A stretch of DNA of 64,000 bases. Origin: Hymenobacter chitinivorans DSM 11115 (GTDB lineage Bacteria; Bacteroidota; Bacteroidia; Cytophagales; Hymenobacteraceae). The first letter of the stretch is position 1. Every line of letters begins with the position of its first letter. Both the position numbers and the translations under genes were made by a program. The stretch is taken from NCBI RefSeq assembly GCF_002797555.1, contig NZ_PGFA01000003.1:372001-436000 (forward strand), given 5' to 3'. Under the pieces are notes generated by a model. It saw only the letters and a program-made list of their open reading frames with translations, made no database searches and had not been told where the DNA came from. Of the stretch, positions 24,191 to 32,299 are shown piece after piece.

Positions 24191-24697
24191 TTAAATAAGC
24201 CGCTTTTCATAACAGAAAAACCGCAGCCCCGGCCGAAAGCCCAGCGTGATTTCGCCCGCAAACCGATACCCCAGCTTCGGAAATAGCCGCTGAGTAGCCG
24301 TGTTTTCCGAGTTGGTATCCACCCTAAGCGACTTCAGGCCCCGCGCCCGGGCCAGCTCCTCGGCCTGGGCCAGCAACGCGGCCGCTACCCCCTGGCCCTG
24401 GGCCGCGGGGTCTACGGCCAGGCGGTGCGTGACAATGGCCGTTTCGGTGGGGTCCCAGTCGGCTTGGGCATATTCTTCGTCCTGGTCCTGGGTAAGGGCA
24501 GCCACCCCGACTATTTGTGCGTCTGACTCGGCTACCCAGAGCTGCTGCCGGGCAATATCATCCTGAAACACTGCCTCGTTGGGGTAGTCAGCGGACCACT
24601 GCTGGTTGCCGCTGGCCTGCATCAGCGGCACCACGCGGCGCACTAGGTTCAGGATGGCAGGAACGTCGGCGGGAGTAGCAAGGCGAATAGCGGGCAT
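24191..24697 (-). CDS. GNAT-family N-acetyltransferase
   Basis: 168 residues from the ATG at 24697 (MPAIRLATPADVPAILNLV). The acetyl-CoA loop is AVDPAAQGQGVAAALLAQAEE (Q/RxxGxG/A type), followed by LKSLRVDTNSENTATQRLFPKLGY. Soluble; acetylates an amine of a small molecule or protein N-terminus that cannot be told from sequence. Convergent with the PAP2 gene, with a 23-bp gap. Confidence 0.88.
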   Translation of the reverse strand: MPAIRLATPADVPAILNLVRRVVPLMQASGNQQWSADYPNEAVFQDDIARQQLWVAESDAQIVGVAALTQDQDEEYAQADWDPTETAIVTHRLAVDPAAQGQGVAAALLAQAEELARARGLKSLRVDTNSENTATQRLFPKLGYRFAGEITLGFRPGLRFFCYEKRLI

Positions 24698-24774
24698 AGG
24701 GGGCAGTTTTGGCGGCCTGAACATACACTATTCAGCTTACACCTGCCGCATGGGGTGCCAGGAACAATAGAGCC

Positions 24775-24815
24775 TAAAAACTCAACAGGACGAATCCACC
24801 GGATTCGCCCTGTTG
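24775..24815 (-). terminator. Terminator of the large sugar-dehydrogenase-like gene
   Basis: Stem CAACAGGACGAATCC / GGATTCGCCCTGTTG (one mismatch) with a 3-base loop and a following T run on the minus strand, just after the stop at 24839. Confidence 0.88.
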
Positions 24816-24838
24816 AACTTGAGCAGGAGAAGGCGGGG

Positions 24839-27800
24839 CTATTCGCTCACCACCAGTCGTTGGGTGCTGCTTTGGCTACCAGCCCGCACCGTTACAAAGT
24901 ACAGACCCGGCGCCAAGCGTTCCAAGGATAAGCTCTGCTCTGAATATCCGGCCGGCGCTGCCTGGGTAGCATCCACTACCTGCCGGCCTAGCGCGTCGCG
25001 CACGGTGACCCGGAGGGGGCCGGCTTCGGGCAGCTGCAAGCTGAAGGTCACGGCAGAGCGAGCGGGGTTGGGATAAAGATTGAATGGTAGCAGATTGGGG
25101 CGGGCAACCGGGGTACGTAAGGCCGTCTGCGCGCCCCCGGTGGGCACCAAACGCGCCCCGGCCCAGTCGGCGTGGTCGTAGCTGTTATCGTTGTCGGCGT
25201 TGGTAACGACCAGCCGCAGCTCGTTTTTACCGGTTACATCCAGGTCCAGGCTGGTGGTGGCCGAACTGCCGCTGCGCGGGCCGCTCGTGTACGCCAGGAC
25301 GCCATCCAGGTATACCAGGAAATTTACCGTGCCATTATTGCCTACTTCATCATCCACGCCCACGTCGGACAGAAAGCGGGAATACGCCCCGTTCAGGGCA
25401 TACACGATGTCGGAGGAAGCGTGCACACCCAGACCTTTGGCGTACGAGACTCCCCCCAGGCTCAGCGTTTTGCCGTCCCCGGGGTCTTGCTCCCCGTTGC
25501 TGCCGTCACGCTCTGCTGGTCCCCAGCCGCTACCAGCCGCTACCCAGGCAAGGTCAGATAGATAAACGGCTGCTACGGCATTGCCCGGTCGGGCGAGTGC
25601 CGCCGCCGGTACGGCTTGCTTGACCAGGCCCGGACCCGCGTAGCTTACGCCCAGCACTTCGGCTCCGGTCCGTTCGAAGAAGGTAACCGTCAGCGCGTGG
25701 AGGCCCGCCCGTAACCCAATCGTGCCCGACTTCTCCGCGGCGCCGTGCAGTCCATCGTTGTTGACTACCAGTTGGTTGCCAATGAACAGCTGGCTGCCAT
25801 CGTCGGAAGTGGTGTAGAAGGTATACACGCCGTCGGTGGGCACGCGCACGTAGCCGGTGTAGCGGAAGGCAAAGTCGTCGTTCCGGGTGCGGGGGCTCAG
25901 GTCGAAGCTCGTTACCGAACCCGTTTTGACGGGGCTCAAAGCCGAGAAGGTAGGCAGCACGCTCCAGCCGGAGCCTTCATAGTAACCATAATCGAGGCCC
26001 GCCACGGTATTGGTGGGGTTTTCGGGAGTGCGCAGGGGCGCGGCATTCGTCACGGTAAATGACACCGTCAGGGCCTGGCCGGCCGTGCCAGTGGCGCCGG
26101 TGGCGGTGTAGGGGGTGGCCGTCAGGGTGTGGCTGCCAACGGCGGGCGTCCAGGGCAGGTAATCGGTGGGACCATTGTCGCCGGCCAGGGCGTAGGGCAC
26201 CACGTTTTCCGTGCGGAAGCTGGCGTTGGCATCGTAGCCAAACCGCACGCTGCCCACGGTGGCCGGGTTGGTATTGGCCCGGATGTTCAGGTTGCGGGAG
26301 GGCAGCGTTGCCAGGTTGAGCACGGCGCCGGCCGGCAGTGGGTCGTAGCCGGCAATGGGCTGGTCGGTATCGGCGTTGAACAGCGTGAAGCTGGTAACGG
26401 CCTGACCTGCGGGCACTACCCGGAAGCTGGCCGTGTACGTGGCGTCGTCGGTGGGCGTGGTCAGGGTTTGGGTGGCCGCCCCGCCCTGGCTCCAGCCCGT
26501 AAACTCGTAGGTCACGCCGTTCACCGTTTGGGGATTAACCACGCCCAAGGTTCGCAGAATGCCTTCCACGCTGGTGATGGTGGCCGGCGTGGTTAAGGGC
26601 TGCCCGTCGAGGGTGAGGCGCAAGCCGGCCGGGTTGGTAGCCAGGGTCAAGACCGAGGTGCGGGGGTAAATGTCGCGGGACACGGTGGTTTTCAGGCCCC
26701 CGGCATCCGTTACGGTCAGATACAGGCGGTACCACACGTTGGCCGCCGTTTCGCCGGTGTTGGGAATGGCGAAGGAGCCCGTTTTCAGGCCCTGGTTGAA
26801 GGCCGTGCCGTCGTGCACGTGGGTGTCGTGGTGAAAGTCGACTCGCCAGCTGAAGGCACTGGCCGGCAATGCCCCATCCTCGGCATCCGTAGCGTCGGCG
26901 GAGAAGGTAATGGTGGTGCCCGCCACGTAAGTGGTGCCCGCAGCCGGCGTCAGAATCTGGGCCGTGGGGGCCGTGTTAGGCGCCGTCACGGTGAGCGTAG
27001 CCGCATTGCTGGTAGCTGAGCCCACGGCATTGGTTACCACGGCCCGGTACTGACCGGCATCCGCAGCCGCTACGCTGGCAATGGTGTAGGTCGCACTGGT
27101 GGCCCCGGTGATGTTAACGCCGTTTTTCTGCCACTGGTAGCTCAGCGGGGCCGTGCCGGTGGCGGTTACCGTAAACGAAGCCGGTTGCCCCGGGGGCACG
27201 CTCACGTTGGCTGGTTGACCAGTAATAACGGGAATGCTGGTCGAGGGCGTGTATACTACTTTATACAACGCCCCGGCGCTGCGACTCAGGTAATATAGGT
27301 TGCCATCGGGGCCGGTGGTCAGGCCCACGGCGTTGCCGGGCAGGGCCGTGGCAAAGGGTGAGCGGACCGGCGTGCTACCCGACAAGTCAATGTAGTTGAT
27401 CCACTGATTGCACAAGTCCTGGTAAAAGTACTTGCCGGCATAGATGGCCGGGTAGTTGGTGCTGGCCGGGGTGAAGAACGTGCCGCCCGTAATGGCGCAG
27501 CCCTTGCCGTCGCCGGTGCCGTGGGGGTAGCTGAAGACCGGGCTCGTGACGCCGGCCGCGGTGGTCGCGCCTTCCGTGGCGGGCCAGCCGAAATTGCGGC
27601 CGCCGGCGGTAGCGTCGTCAATTTCCTCCCAGGTGTTCTGGCCGACGTCGTTGAGAAAAATCCGGCCCGTGGTGGGGTGAATGGCAAAGGTGTAGGGGTT
27701 GCGCAAGCCGTAGCTCCACACCCGGCGGCGCTGCTCGGAGCCCGTAGCGAAGGGATTGCCGGCCGGTACCGAGCCGTCGGGGTTGATGCGCAGAAACTTG

Positions 27801-28399
27801 CCGTGGTAGGTGTCCAGGTTCTGGGCGTTGCTACCGTTGGCGTTTTCCCCGATGGCCACGTAGAGCTTGCCATCAGCCCCGAAGCTCATGGCTCCGCCGT
27901 TGTGGTTGGTAGCCGAGCTGAGCGGGTCCAGCTCCAGGATAACCACCTCGCTGCCCGCCACCGCTACGTCGCCGGCGGCCGTGAAGCGGCTGATGCGGTT
28001 GTGCACCGGCGCCGTACTCACCGTGTAATAGAGGTAGACGTAGCCGTTGGAGCTGAAGCTGGGGTCGAGGGTGATGCCGATCAGGCCCCGCTCCCCGCTG
28101 GAATTTACGCTGAGGCTCACAAACGGCGTGGCCAGCAAGGCCCCATTTTTAATCACGCGCAAGGCCCCGCCCTGCTCCCCCACAAAAATGCGCCCGTCGG
28201 GGACGAAGGCTAGCACTGTGGGGTTGCTGATGCCACTGCTGACTGGCACCTGGTTGAAGCCCGCCGGGAAGGTTTGGCCGTTGACGGTGGTTAAGGCCAG
28301 TAAGCTCAGCAGAATCAGCAGTATGGCCGTTTGCAGCTTAGCCGTCGACGGGCGGATCTGGCGGCCGGTGGGCCGCCCAATACGAAGACGTGTTTTCAT
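24839..28399 (-). CDS. Large secreted PQQ-type sugar dehydrogenase-like protein with Ig, PA14, NPCBM and T9SS domains
   Basis: 1186 residues from the ATG at 28399, with a signal peptide (AILLILLSLLALTTVNGQ). Parts in order: six-bladed propeller of the glucose/sorbosone dehydrogenase family (~25-390; GLIGITLDPSF, HNGGAMSFGADGKLYVAIGE, WSYGLRNPYTFAI, GQNTWEEID); an Ig-like domain (~395-480; QPANVSVPPGQPASF ... DAGQYRAVVTN); a PKD-like region; a bacterial cadherin-like stretch; a PA14 domain (DGVYTFYTTSDDGSQLFIG); an NPCBM domain (SYAKGLGVHASSDIVYAL); and a type IX sorting domain (LYPNPARSAVTF ... APGLYFVTV). Likely a surface enzyme acting on polysaccharide-derived sugars; PA14 and NPCBM suggest glycan binding. 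Confidence 0.9.
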   Translation of the reverse strand: MKTRLRIGRPTGRQIRPSTAKLQTAILLILLSLLALTTVNGQTFPAGFNQVPVSSGISNPTVLAFVPDGRIFVGEQGGALRVIKNGALLATPFVSLSVNSSGERGLIGITLDPSFSSNGYVYLYYTVSTAPVHNRISRFTAAGDVAVAGSEVVILELDPLSSATNHNGGAMSFGADGKLYVAIGENANGSNAQNLDTYHGKFLRINPDGSVPAGNPFATGSEQRRRVWSYGLRNPYTFAIHPTTGRIFLNDVGQNTWEEIDDATAGGRNFGWPATEGATTAAGVTSPVFSYPHGTGDGKGCAITGGTFFTPASTNYPAIYAGKYFYQDLCNQWINYIDLSGSTPVRSPFATALPGNAVGLTTGPDGNLYYLSRSAGALYKVVYTPSTSIPVITGQPANVSVPPGQPASFTVTATGTAPLSYQWQKNGVNITGATSATYTIASVAAADAGQYRAVVTNAVGSATSNAATLTVTAPNTAPTAQILTPAAGTTYVAGTTITFSADATDAEDGALPASAFSWRVDFHHDTHVHDGTAFNQGLKTGSFAIPNTGETAANVWYRLYLTVTDAGGLKTTVSRDIYPRTSVLTLATNPAGLRLTLDGQPLTTPATITSVEGILRTLGVVNPQTVNGVTYEFTGWSQGGAATQTLTTPTDDATYTASFRVVPAGQAVTSFTLFNADTDQPIAGYDPLPAGAVLNLATLPSRNLNIRANTNPATVGSVRFGYDANASFRTENVVPYALAGDNGPTDYLPWTPAVGSHTLTATPYTATGATGTAGQALTVSFTVTNAAPLRTPENPTNTVAGLDYGYYEGSGWSVLPTFSALSPVKTGSVTSFDLSPRTRNDDFAFRYTGYVRVPTDGVYTFYTTSDDGSQLFIGNQLVVNNDGLHGAAEKSGTIGLRAGLHALTVTFFERTGAEVLGVSYAGPGLVKQAVPAAALARPGNAVAAVYLSDLAWVAAGSGWGPAERDGSNGEQDPGDGKTLSLGGVSYAKGLGVHASSDIVYALNGAYSRFLSDVGVDDEVGNNGTVNFLVYLDGVLAYTSGPRSGSSATTSLDLDVTGKNELRLVVTNADNDNSYDHADWAGARLVPTGGAQTALRTPVARPNLLPFNLYPNPARSAVTFSLQLPEAGPLRVTVRDALGRQVVDATQAAPAGYSEQSLSLERLAPGLYFVTVRAGSQSSTQRLVVSE

Positions 28400-28757
28400 A
28401 GCGGAGTTGGTAGAGGTTGTGGAACATAGGACTGAAGCGGGTTTACAATAGGTGAGTCGCCGCCGGTACAAAACCGGTGGTTAGAGGAGAAAAAAGCAGC
28501 GGGGCACAAGCAAGTCAAGCGTAACGCAATGGCCCTGTTACGGTTGAGCTGCAAAAAGAAAGAATTAGCTATATCTAATGAAGATAAGCAAAGCCCGCCA
28601 TTTGGCCCGGCGTTGAGGTGTTAAGATTATGTCATTGTTGCGGGAGCTCAACAGTAGTCAAGTGCCAGACAGAGAGCGTAATGTCCTTGGTACCGGAGCC
28701 TGGGCTGAGTCAGAACGGCGGCCCGGAACCACGGATTCAGTGGTATGGCCCCAACAC
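28400..28757. other. Intergenic region, no gene seen
   Basis: About 360 bp between the large secreted protein's start and the VWA gene's terminator. Short overlapping frames here have no family resemblance and no consistent codon use. The AT-richer segment 28555-28585 may hold the promoter of the minus-strand gene; no exact promoter box was found. Confidence 0.4.
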
Positions 28758-28797
28758 AACAGCCCGGAGCCGCCTGTCTCGACAGGAACTCCGGGCT
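28758..28797 (-). terminator. Terminator of the VWA gene
   Basis: Long stem AGCCCGGAG / CTCCGGGCT, with an inner CCTGTC / GACAGG pair. It is 26 bp after the stop at 28823 on the minus strand and is followed by a T/G-rich tail. Without a clean T run, termination is likely but not certain. Confidence 0.65.
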
Positions 28798-28822
28798 GCT
28801 TACTAGGGCGTTTAGCGCTGGC

Positions 28823-30670
28823 CTAGGTGGTTTGCACAAACTTTTTGATTTCGCCGCTGGCAATGTAGGACTTGCCGTCGGGTGCGGTATTCACTTGCTC
28901 CACTACGAACAGGGTGCTTTCGTCGCGGATGCCGCGGGGGAAGCGCATGTTCCAGTTGGGGTCGAAACCGTCGCTCACCACGCGGGCCCGCAGCTTGCTC
29001 CCGTCTTTTACGCACTGAATCAGGATGCCCGAGCCAATGGTGTCCGTTTCTTCCAAATCGGCCAGGGTGGCGGCGGGCTTGGCCGCCCGGGCACTGGTGC
29101 TGCCCGTACTGCGGCTGCGCGAGGAGCCAGAGTGGCCGCCGGCCAGCGGATCGGTTTCGCCCGGCCGCACCAGGCGGGTAATGGTGCCCTTGGCCCGGTA
29201 AAAAGTACCATCGGCACTGCGTTCCAGCTCCTCCACGATATAGTGGGCGCCCTCGGCCCGAATAGCCCGGGGAAACTGGATGTTCAAATCGTCGAAGCCG
29301 GCCGATACGACCCGCACGCGCAGCTTGCCGCCCTCGCGGAAGCAAACCAGCTCGACGCCCGTGCCCGGCTCGCTCACCACCGGCAGAGCGTGGGCCGCCT
29401 GGTCGACGCTCACCCCCCGGCCGGCCAAGTCAACCCGGGCCCGGCGGCCCTGGAAGGCTTGGTCGCGCAGCTCCTTGCGGCTCTCGTTGTCGAGGTGGCG
29501 GCTGGCAATGCGCTGGGCGTAGTGGTTGATCTGGTCAATTTCCTCGGCAATCTCAAAGTGCTCGTGCAGGCCTTTGGCAGTTAGCTCGGCCACCAGCTGG
29601 TGAAGCAAGGCCTCCGCCTCGGCGTGCTTACCGGCGTCGGCCAGGTCCACGGCCCGCTCTTTGTCGCGGGCAATGCGCAGGCGGGCCAGTTCCAGCATGA
29701 CGCCCCCATCGGAAGCCACGGCCACGGCCTCAATGCTGCCAGCCGTAACTTGCACCGTATGCTCGCCGGCAATAGCCTCAATGCTACCGTTGCGAATGGC
29801 GTCGGCCCGGTAGGCTACGTGCAGCAGCTGGTGGGCGCCGGTAGGCAGGGCCGGTAGTCGTAATTGCAGCCCCAGAACCTTGTCCTCATTCTCGTACACG
29901 TCGCCCAGGTGCAGGACCATGCGGCCATCGGACTGGGCTTCCTGCCGGGCCAGGCTCAGCACATCCCCGATTTCCGTGGCGTTGATGGGCGTGAGCGTAA
30001 CGGTCAGGTTTTGGGCAGCAATGGCTTTAAGGCTGTCGAGCTCAATGCCGAACACGTCGGCCGCATCGTCCAGGGACTGAATGAAGTAGAAGTTGCCGGC
30101 GGCGGCCCGGGCCATACCAATCAGCAAATCTTCCTCGAAATGGCTCCCGAAGCCCAGGGTGGTCGTTGTAATACCTTCCTCAGCCTTTTTGGCGGCGGTA
30201 TTAATCAGGATGGCGGGGTTGGTAATGCCGTTGTTGGCCTGCCCGTCGGTGAGCAGCAGCACGCGGTTGACGTGCTGGTCGGTTTTGTGCTTGGCTACCA
30301 GCTCGCAGCCCTGCAGCCAGCCCCCGCTCAGGTTGGTGAGGCCCCCGGCCCGCACTCCTTGCAACATGCGCTTGATACCGTCCTTGTCGGTCACGAGCTG
30401 GGCATCTAGCAGGGTGCTCACTACGTCGTCGTACACGACAATACTCAGCCGGTCGTCGGCGGTGAGGCGGTCTACGAAGTTGGCGGCGGCCTGCAAGGCA
30501 TAGCGAAGCGGGGCCCCGGCCATGCTGCCGCTACGGTCAATTACGAGGGCCACATTCAGCGGGCGGCGCTGCGGATTGGGGACGTCTTCCCGAAATTTTA
30601 ACAGCAAACTGGTCGTATCGGCCAGGTTTTCGAGAAGCACCGGGGTGGTGGGCTGCTGAGTTATTTGCAT
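28823..30670 (-). CDS. VWA-domain protein with a duplicated C-terminal module
   Basis: 615 residues from the ATG at 30670 (MQITQQPTTPVLLENL); no signal peptide, so cytosolic. VWA domain ~35-220 with the MIDAS motif VIDRSGSMAG and later NLSGGWLQG and LLTDGQANNG. After a beta domain and a helical stretch with many charged residues, the C-terminus holds two copies of a ~65-residue module at about 435-500 and 548-613: LRVRVVSAGFDDLNIQFPRA and LRARVVSDGFDPNWNMRFPR, each ending FYRAKGTI- or YIASGEIK-like. I do not recognise the module. VWA proteins bind partners through a metal ion. Next downstream of the LRR-DUF6745 and HGDVLI genes. Confidence 0.85.
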   Translation of the reverse strand: MQITQQPTTPVLLENLADTTSLLLKFREDVPNPQRRPLNVALVIDRSGSMAGAPLRYALQAAANFVDRLTADDRLSIVVYDDVVSTLLDAQLVTDKDGIKRMLQGVRAGGLTNLSGGWLQGCELVAKHKTDQHVNRVLLLTDGQANNGITNPAILINTAAKKAEEGITTTTLGFGSHFEEDLLIGMARAAAGNFYFIQSLDDAADVFGIELDSLKAIAAQNLTVTLTPINATEIGDVLSLARQEAQSDGRMVLHLGDVYENEDKVLGLQLRLPALPTGAHQLLHVAYRADAIRNGSIEAIAGEHTVQVTAGSIEAVAVASDGGVMLELARLRIARDKERAVDLADAGKHAEAEALLHQLVAELTAKGLHEHFEIAEEIDQINHYAQRIASRHLDNESRKELRDQAFQGRRARVDLAGRGVSVDQAAHALPVVSEPGTGVELVCFREGGKLRVRVVSAGFDDLNIQFPRAIRAEGAHYIVEELERSADGTFYRAKGTITRLVRPGETDPLAGGHSGSSRSRSTGSTSARAAKPAATLADLEETDTIGSGILIQCVKDGSKLRARVVSDGFDPNWNMRFPRGIRDESTLFVVEQVNTAPDGKSYIASGEIKKFVQTT

Positions 30671-30789
30671 AGGGAAATGGAAAGGAAATAGGGAAAATAG
30701 GGCAAGTAAAACCCGGCCCACACCTGGACCAGGGGCGGGAAAGTAGTTAAGAAATTACATATTCATTTTGGGCTATATGCCCACGCCCC

Positions 30790-31743
30790 TTAGGTCTCAA
30801 TCAAAGGCCGGTAGTCGTGCTCATTCTCGAAACCGGCCAGCCACGCGGCGGCCCGGCGGCAGGTGCGGAGGTGGGGCGGCACCCGGAGCACGTACGTGTG
30901 GGCCGTGGAGGGACAGATGACGCGCAGAGCCACAATGGGCTCGTCGCCCTCCAGCGGGATGCTCAGCAGCTGCCGCTCCCCGCCGGCATCCCGGTCCCGG
31001 TCGATAATCAGGCCGCCTACTTCTTGCACAAACCGGTCGAGGCCGAACCGCTCCAGTAGCACCCGTCGCCGCGTCACGTTGCGCACGTTCAGAATATCGA
31101 CGGCCTTCAGATCCTCGGGCCGGAAGGCGGTCCGCTCGTCCACGGCCGTGCCCTGCCAGTGAATATTTACCCGCAGGCCGCTGGGCAGGCCGGTAAGGCC
31201 ACTGCCGGCTACTTCCAGCCAGTGGGTCAGGTGAATCGTGGCCGGCAGCTGCACCAGCAAAGAGCAGCTGGAGACGTCCAGGGCGCGGGCCGTGAGGCGC
31301 TCGGGCAGGCGCCGCAGCTGCCGGTTACCGCTCAGGTTGAGCGTTTCGCGCACCAGCCAGTCGCCGGTCAGCTCCCGGACGGCGGTGCGGGCCGCCTGCA
31401 CGCTGGTAGCGCGCAGGCGCTCGGGCAGCAGCTCCAGGTTGGGGCAGTCGTTAACTTCCAGGTGGGTGCATTCCAGAAACCGGGGCAACTCCCGCAGCCG
31501 CGGCTCGCCGTTCAGCCGCAGCGCCCCGCTGACGATCAGCTCGTCGGGCTGGCGGCCCGACAGCAGCAGGGCCCGCGCCACCTCCGGCGTAGCGCGCACC
31601 GGGCCAGTAGGCGGAACGAGTGGATAGGTAGGAGCCGGTGCGCTGGGCGGACGGGTGCTGTAGGGTGCGGCTGGCTCGGCAGCCGGCGGAGCTTGGGCAG
31701 CGGGCTTGCGCAGGTGGCGGCCCCGGGCGTTGATGCTGAACAT
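30790..31743 (-). CDS. Leucine-rich-repeat protein with C-terminal DUF6745-like domain
   Basis: 317 residues. N-terminal ~60 residues are Pro/Ala-rich and probably unstructured. From ~65 to 215 there are irregular LRR units (LIVSGALRLNGEPRLRELPR, LEVNDCPNLELLPE, LNLSGNRQLRRLPE, LEVAGSGLTGLPSG). The last ~90 residues (LLERFGLDRFVQEVGG, DRDRDAGGERQLL, VICPSTAHTYVLRVPP, AWLAGFENEHDYRPLIET) match the domain called DUF6745 as I remember it. Function unknown. Starts 13 bp after the stop of the HGDVLI gene, so they are co-transcribed. Confidence 0.8.
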   Translation of the reverse strand: MFSINARGRHLRKPAAQAPPAAEPAAPYSTRPPSAPAPTYPLVPPTGPVRATPEVARALLLSGRQPDELIVSGALRLNGEPRLRELPRFLECTHLEVNDCPNLELLPERLRATSVQAARTAVRELTGDWLVRETLNLSGNRQLRRLPERLTARALDVSSCSLLVQLPATIHLTHWLEVAGSGLTGLPSGLRVNIHWQGTAVDERTAFRPEDLKAVDILNVRNVTRRRVLLERFGLDRFVQEVGGLIIDRDRDAGGERQLLSIPLEGDEPIVALRVICPSTAHTYVLRVPPHLRTCRRAAAWLAGFENEHDYRPLIET

Positions 31744-31756
31744 AAGCGGCAGATTT

Positions 31757-32071
31757 TTAATCTACTACGGTCCGGATGGCAGAAGGGGTGTATTCGCGCT
31801 GCTGCCAGACGCGGTACACGCCCACCGGCAACTCAATGGGCCGGTGCTCTTCGTGGACTACCGTCGCCGTGGGGGCGGAAACCAGCAGATACAGTTCCTT
31901 GCCGTACACGTAGAGGCTGGCCGCTCCAGATTCCCGAATGCGGTGACTGTGCCCGGTATGCTCACCGTGGGCCAGCACCAAACCCGTCCGCGGCACCGCG
32001 CCGGCGGGCAAGGCCGCCACCGGAGCAATCAGGACGTCACCGTGGCGATACTGAAAAGGGGATTGAGTCAT
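31757..32071 (-). CDS. Small beta-rich HGDVLI-type protein
   Basis: 104 residues, cytosolic. Conserved-looking strings: YRHGDVLIAPVAALPAG, LAHGEHTGHSHRI, LYVYGKELYLLVSAP, VVHEEHRPIELPVGVYRV, QREYTP. Histidine-rich turns (HGEHTGHSH, HEEH) could bind a metal, which is inference. Proteins of this type are familiar next to DUF6745 LRR genes, but no function is established to my knowledge. Its start is preceded by three TTTAGCAAA direct repeats (minus-strand sense). Confidence 0.75.
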   Translation of the reverse strand: MTQSPFQYRHGDVLIAPVAALPAGAVPRTGLVLAHGEHTGHSHRIRESGAASLYVYGKELYLLVSAPTATVVHEEHRPIELPVGVYRVWQQREYTPSAIRTVVD

Positions 32072-32075
32072 GGCG

Positions 32076-32111
32076 TTTGCTAAAATGGTTTGCTAAAAAC
32101 TATTTGCTAAA
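32076..32111 (-). promoter_or_regulatory. Three direct repeats TTTAGCAAA upstream of the HGDVLI gene
   Basis: On the plus strand TTTGCTAAA occurs at 32076-32084, 32089-32097 and 32103-32111, steps of 13 and 14 bp, ending 4 bp before the ATG on the minus strand. Lies in the expected 5' untranslated region. Could be an operator or a site on the RNA; could also be a simple repeat. Confidence 0.6.
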
Positions 32112-32141
32112 GAAGTGGAGCTGATGGCTACTCATTGCTTG

Positions 32142-32153
32142 CGTAATATTACG
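32142..32153. promoter_or_regulatory. Perfect 12-bp palindrome CGTAATATTACG
   Basis: Lies 71 bp upstream of the HGDVLI gene start in an AT-rich stretch. Dyad symmetry without a loop favours a protein-binding site over an RNA hairpin. Confidence 0.4.
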
Positions 32154-32227
32154 AAATGGCTCGAATTAAGGCTATATATGAAAGAAATATTTACTAATTA
32201 ATTTAGTATTGAGTCCTCTGTAAAAGC

Positions 32228-32262
32228 GCAAAAGGCCGTTCTGCCAAGCAGAACGGCCTTTT
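32228..32262 (-). terminator. Terminator of hemB
   Basis: Stem AAAAGGCCGTTCTGC / GCAGAACGGCCTTTT with a 4-base loop and flanking A/T runs on both sides. Reads best as the hemB terminator 38 bp after its stop; T runs exist on both strands. Confidence 0.9.
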
Positions 32263-32299
32263 ATATATAGTGCGTTTGTTTTGAGCTCAGCAAGGGAGC

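Noticed and set aside
28618-28826. Two small frames of 62-65 residues upstream of the VWA terminator
   Set aside because: They overlap each other and a terminator hairpin, with no family features.
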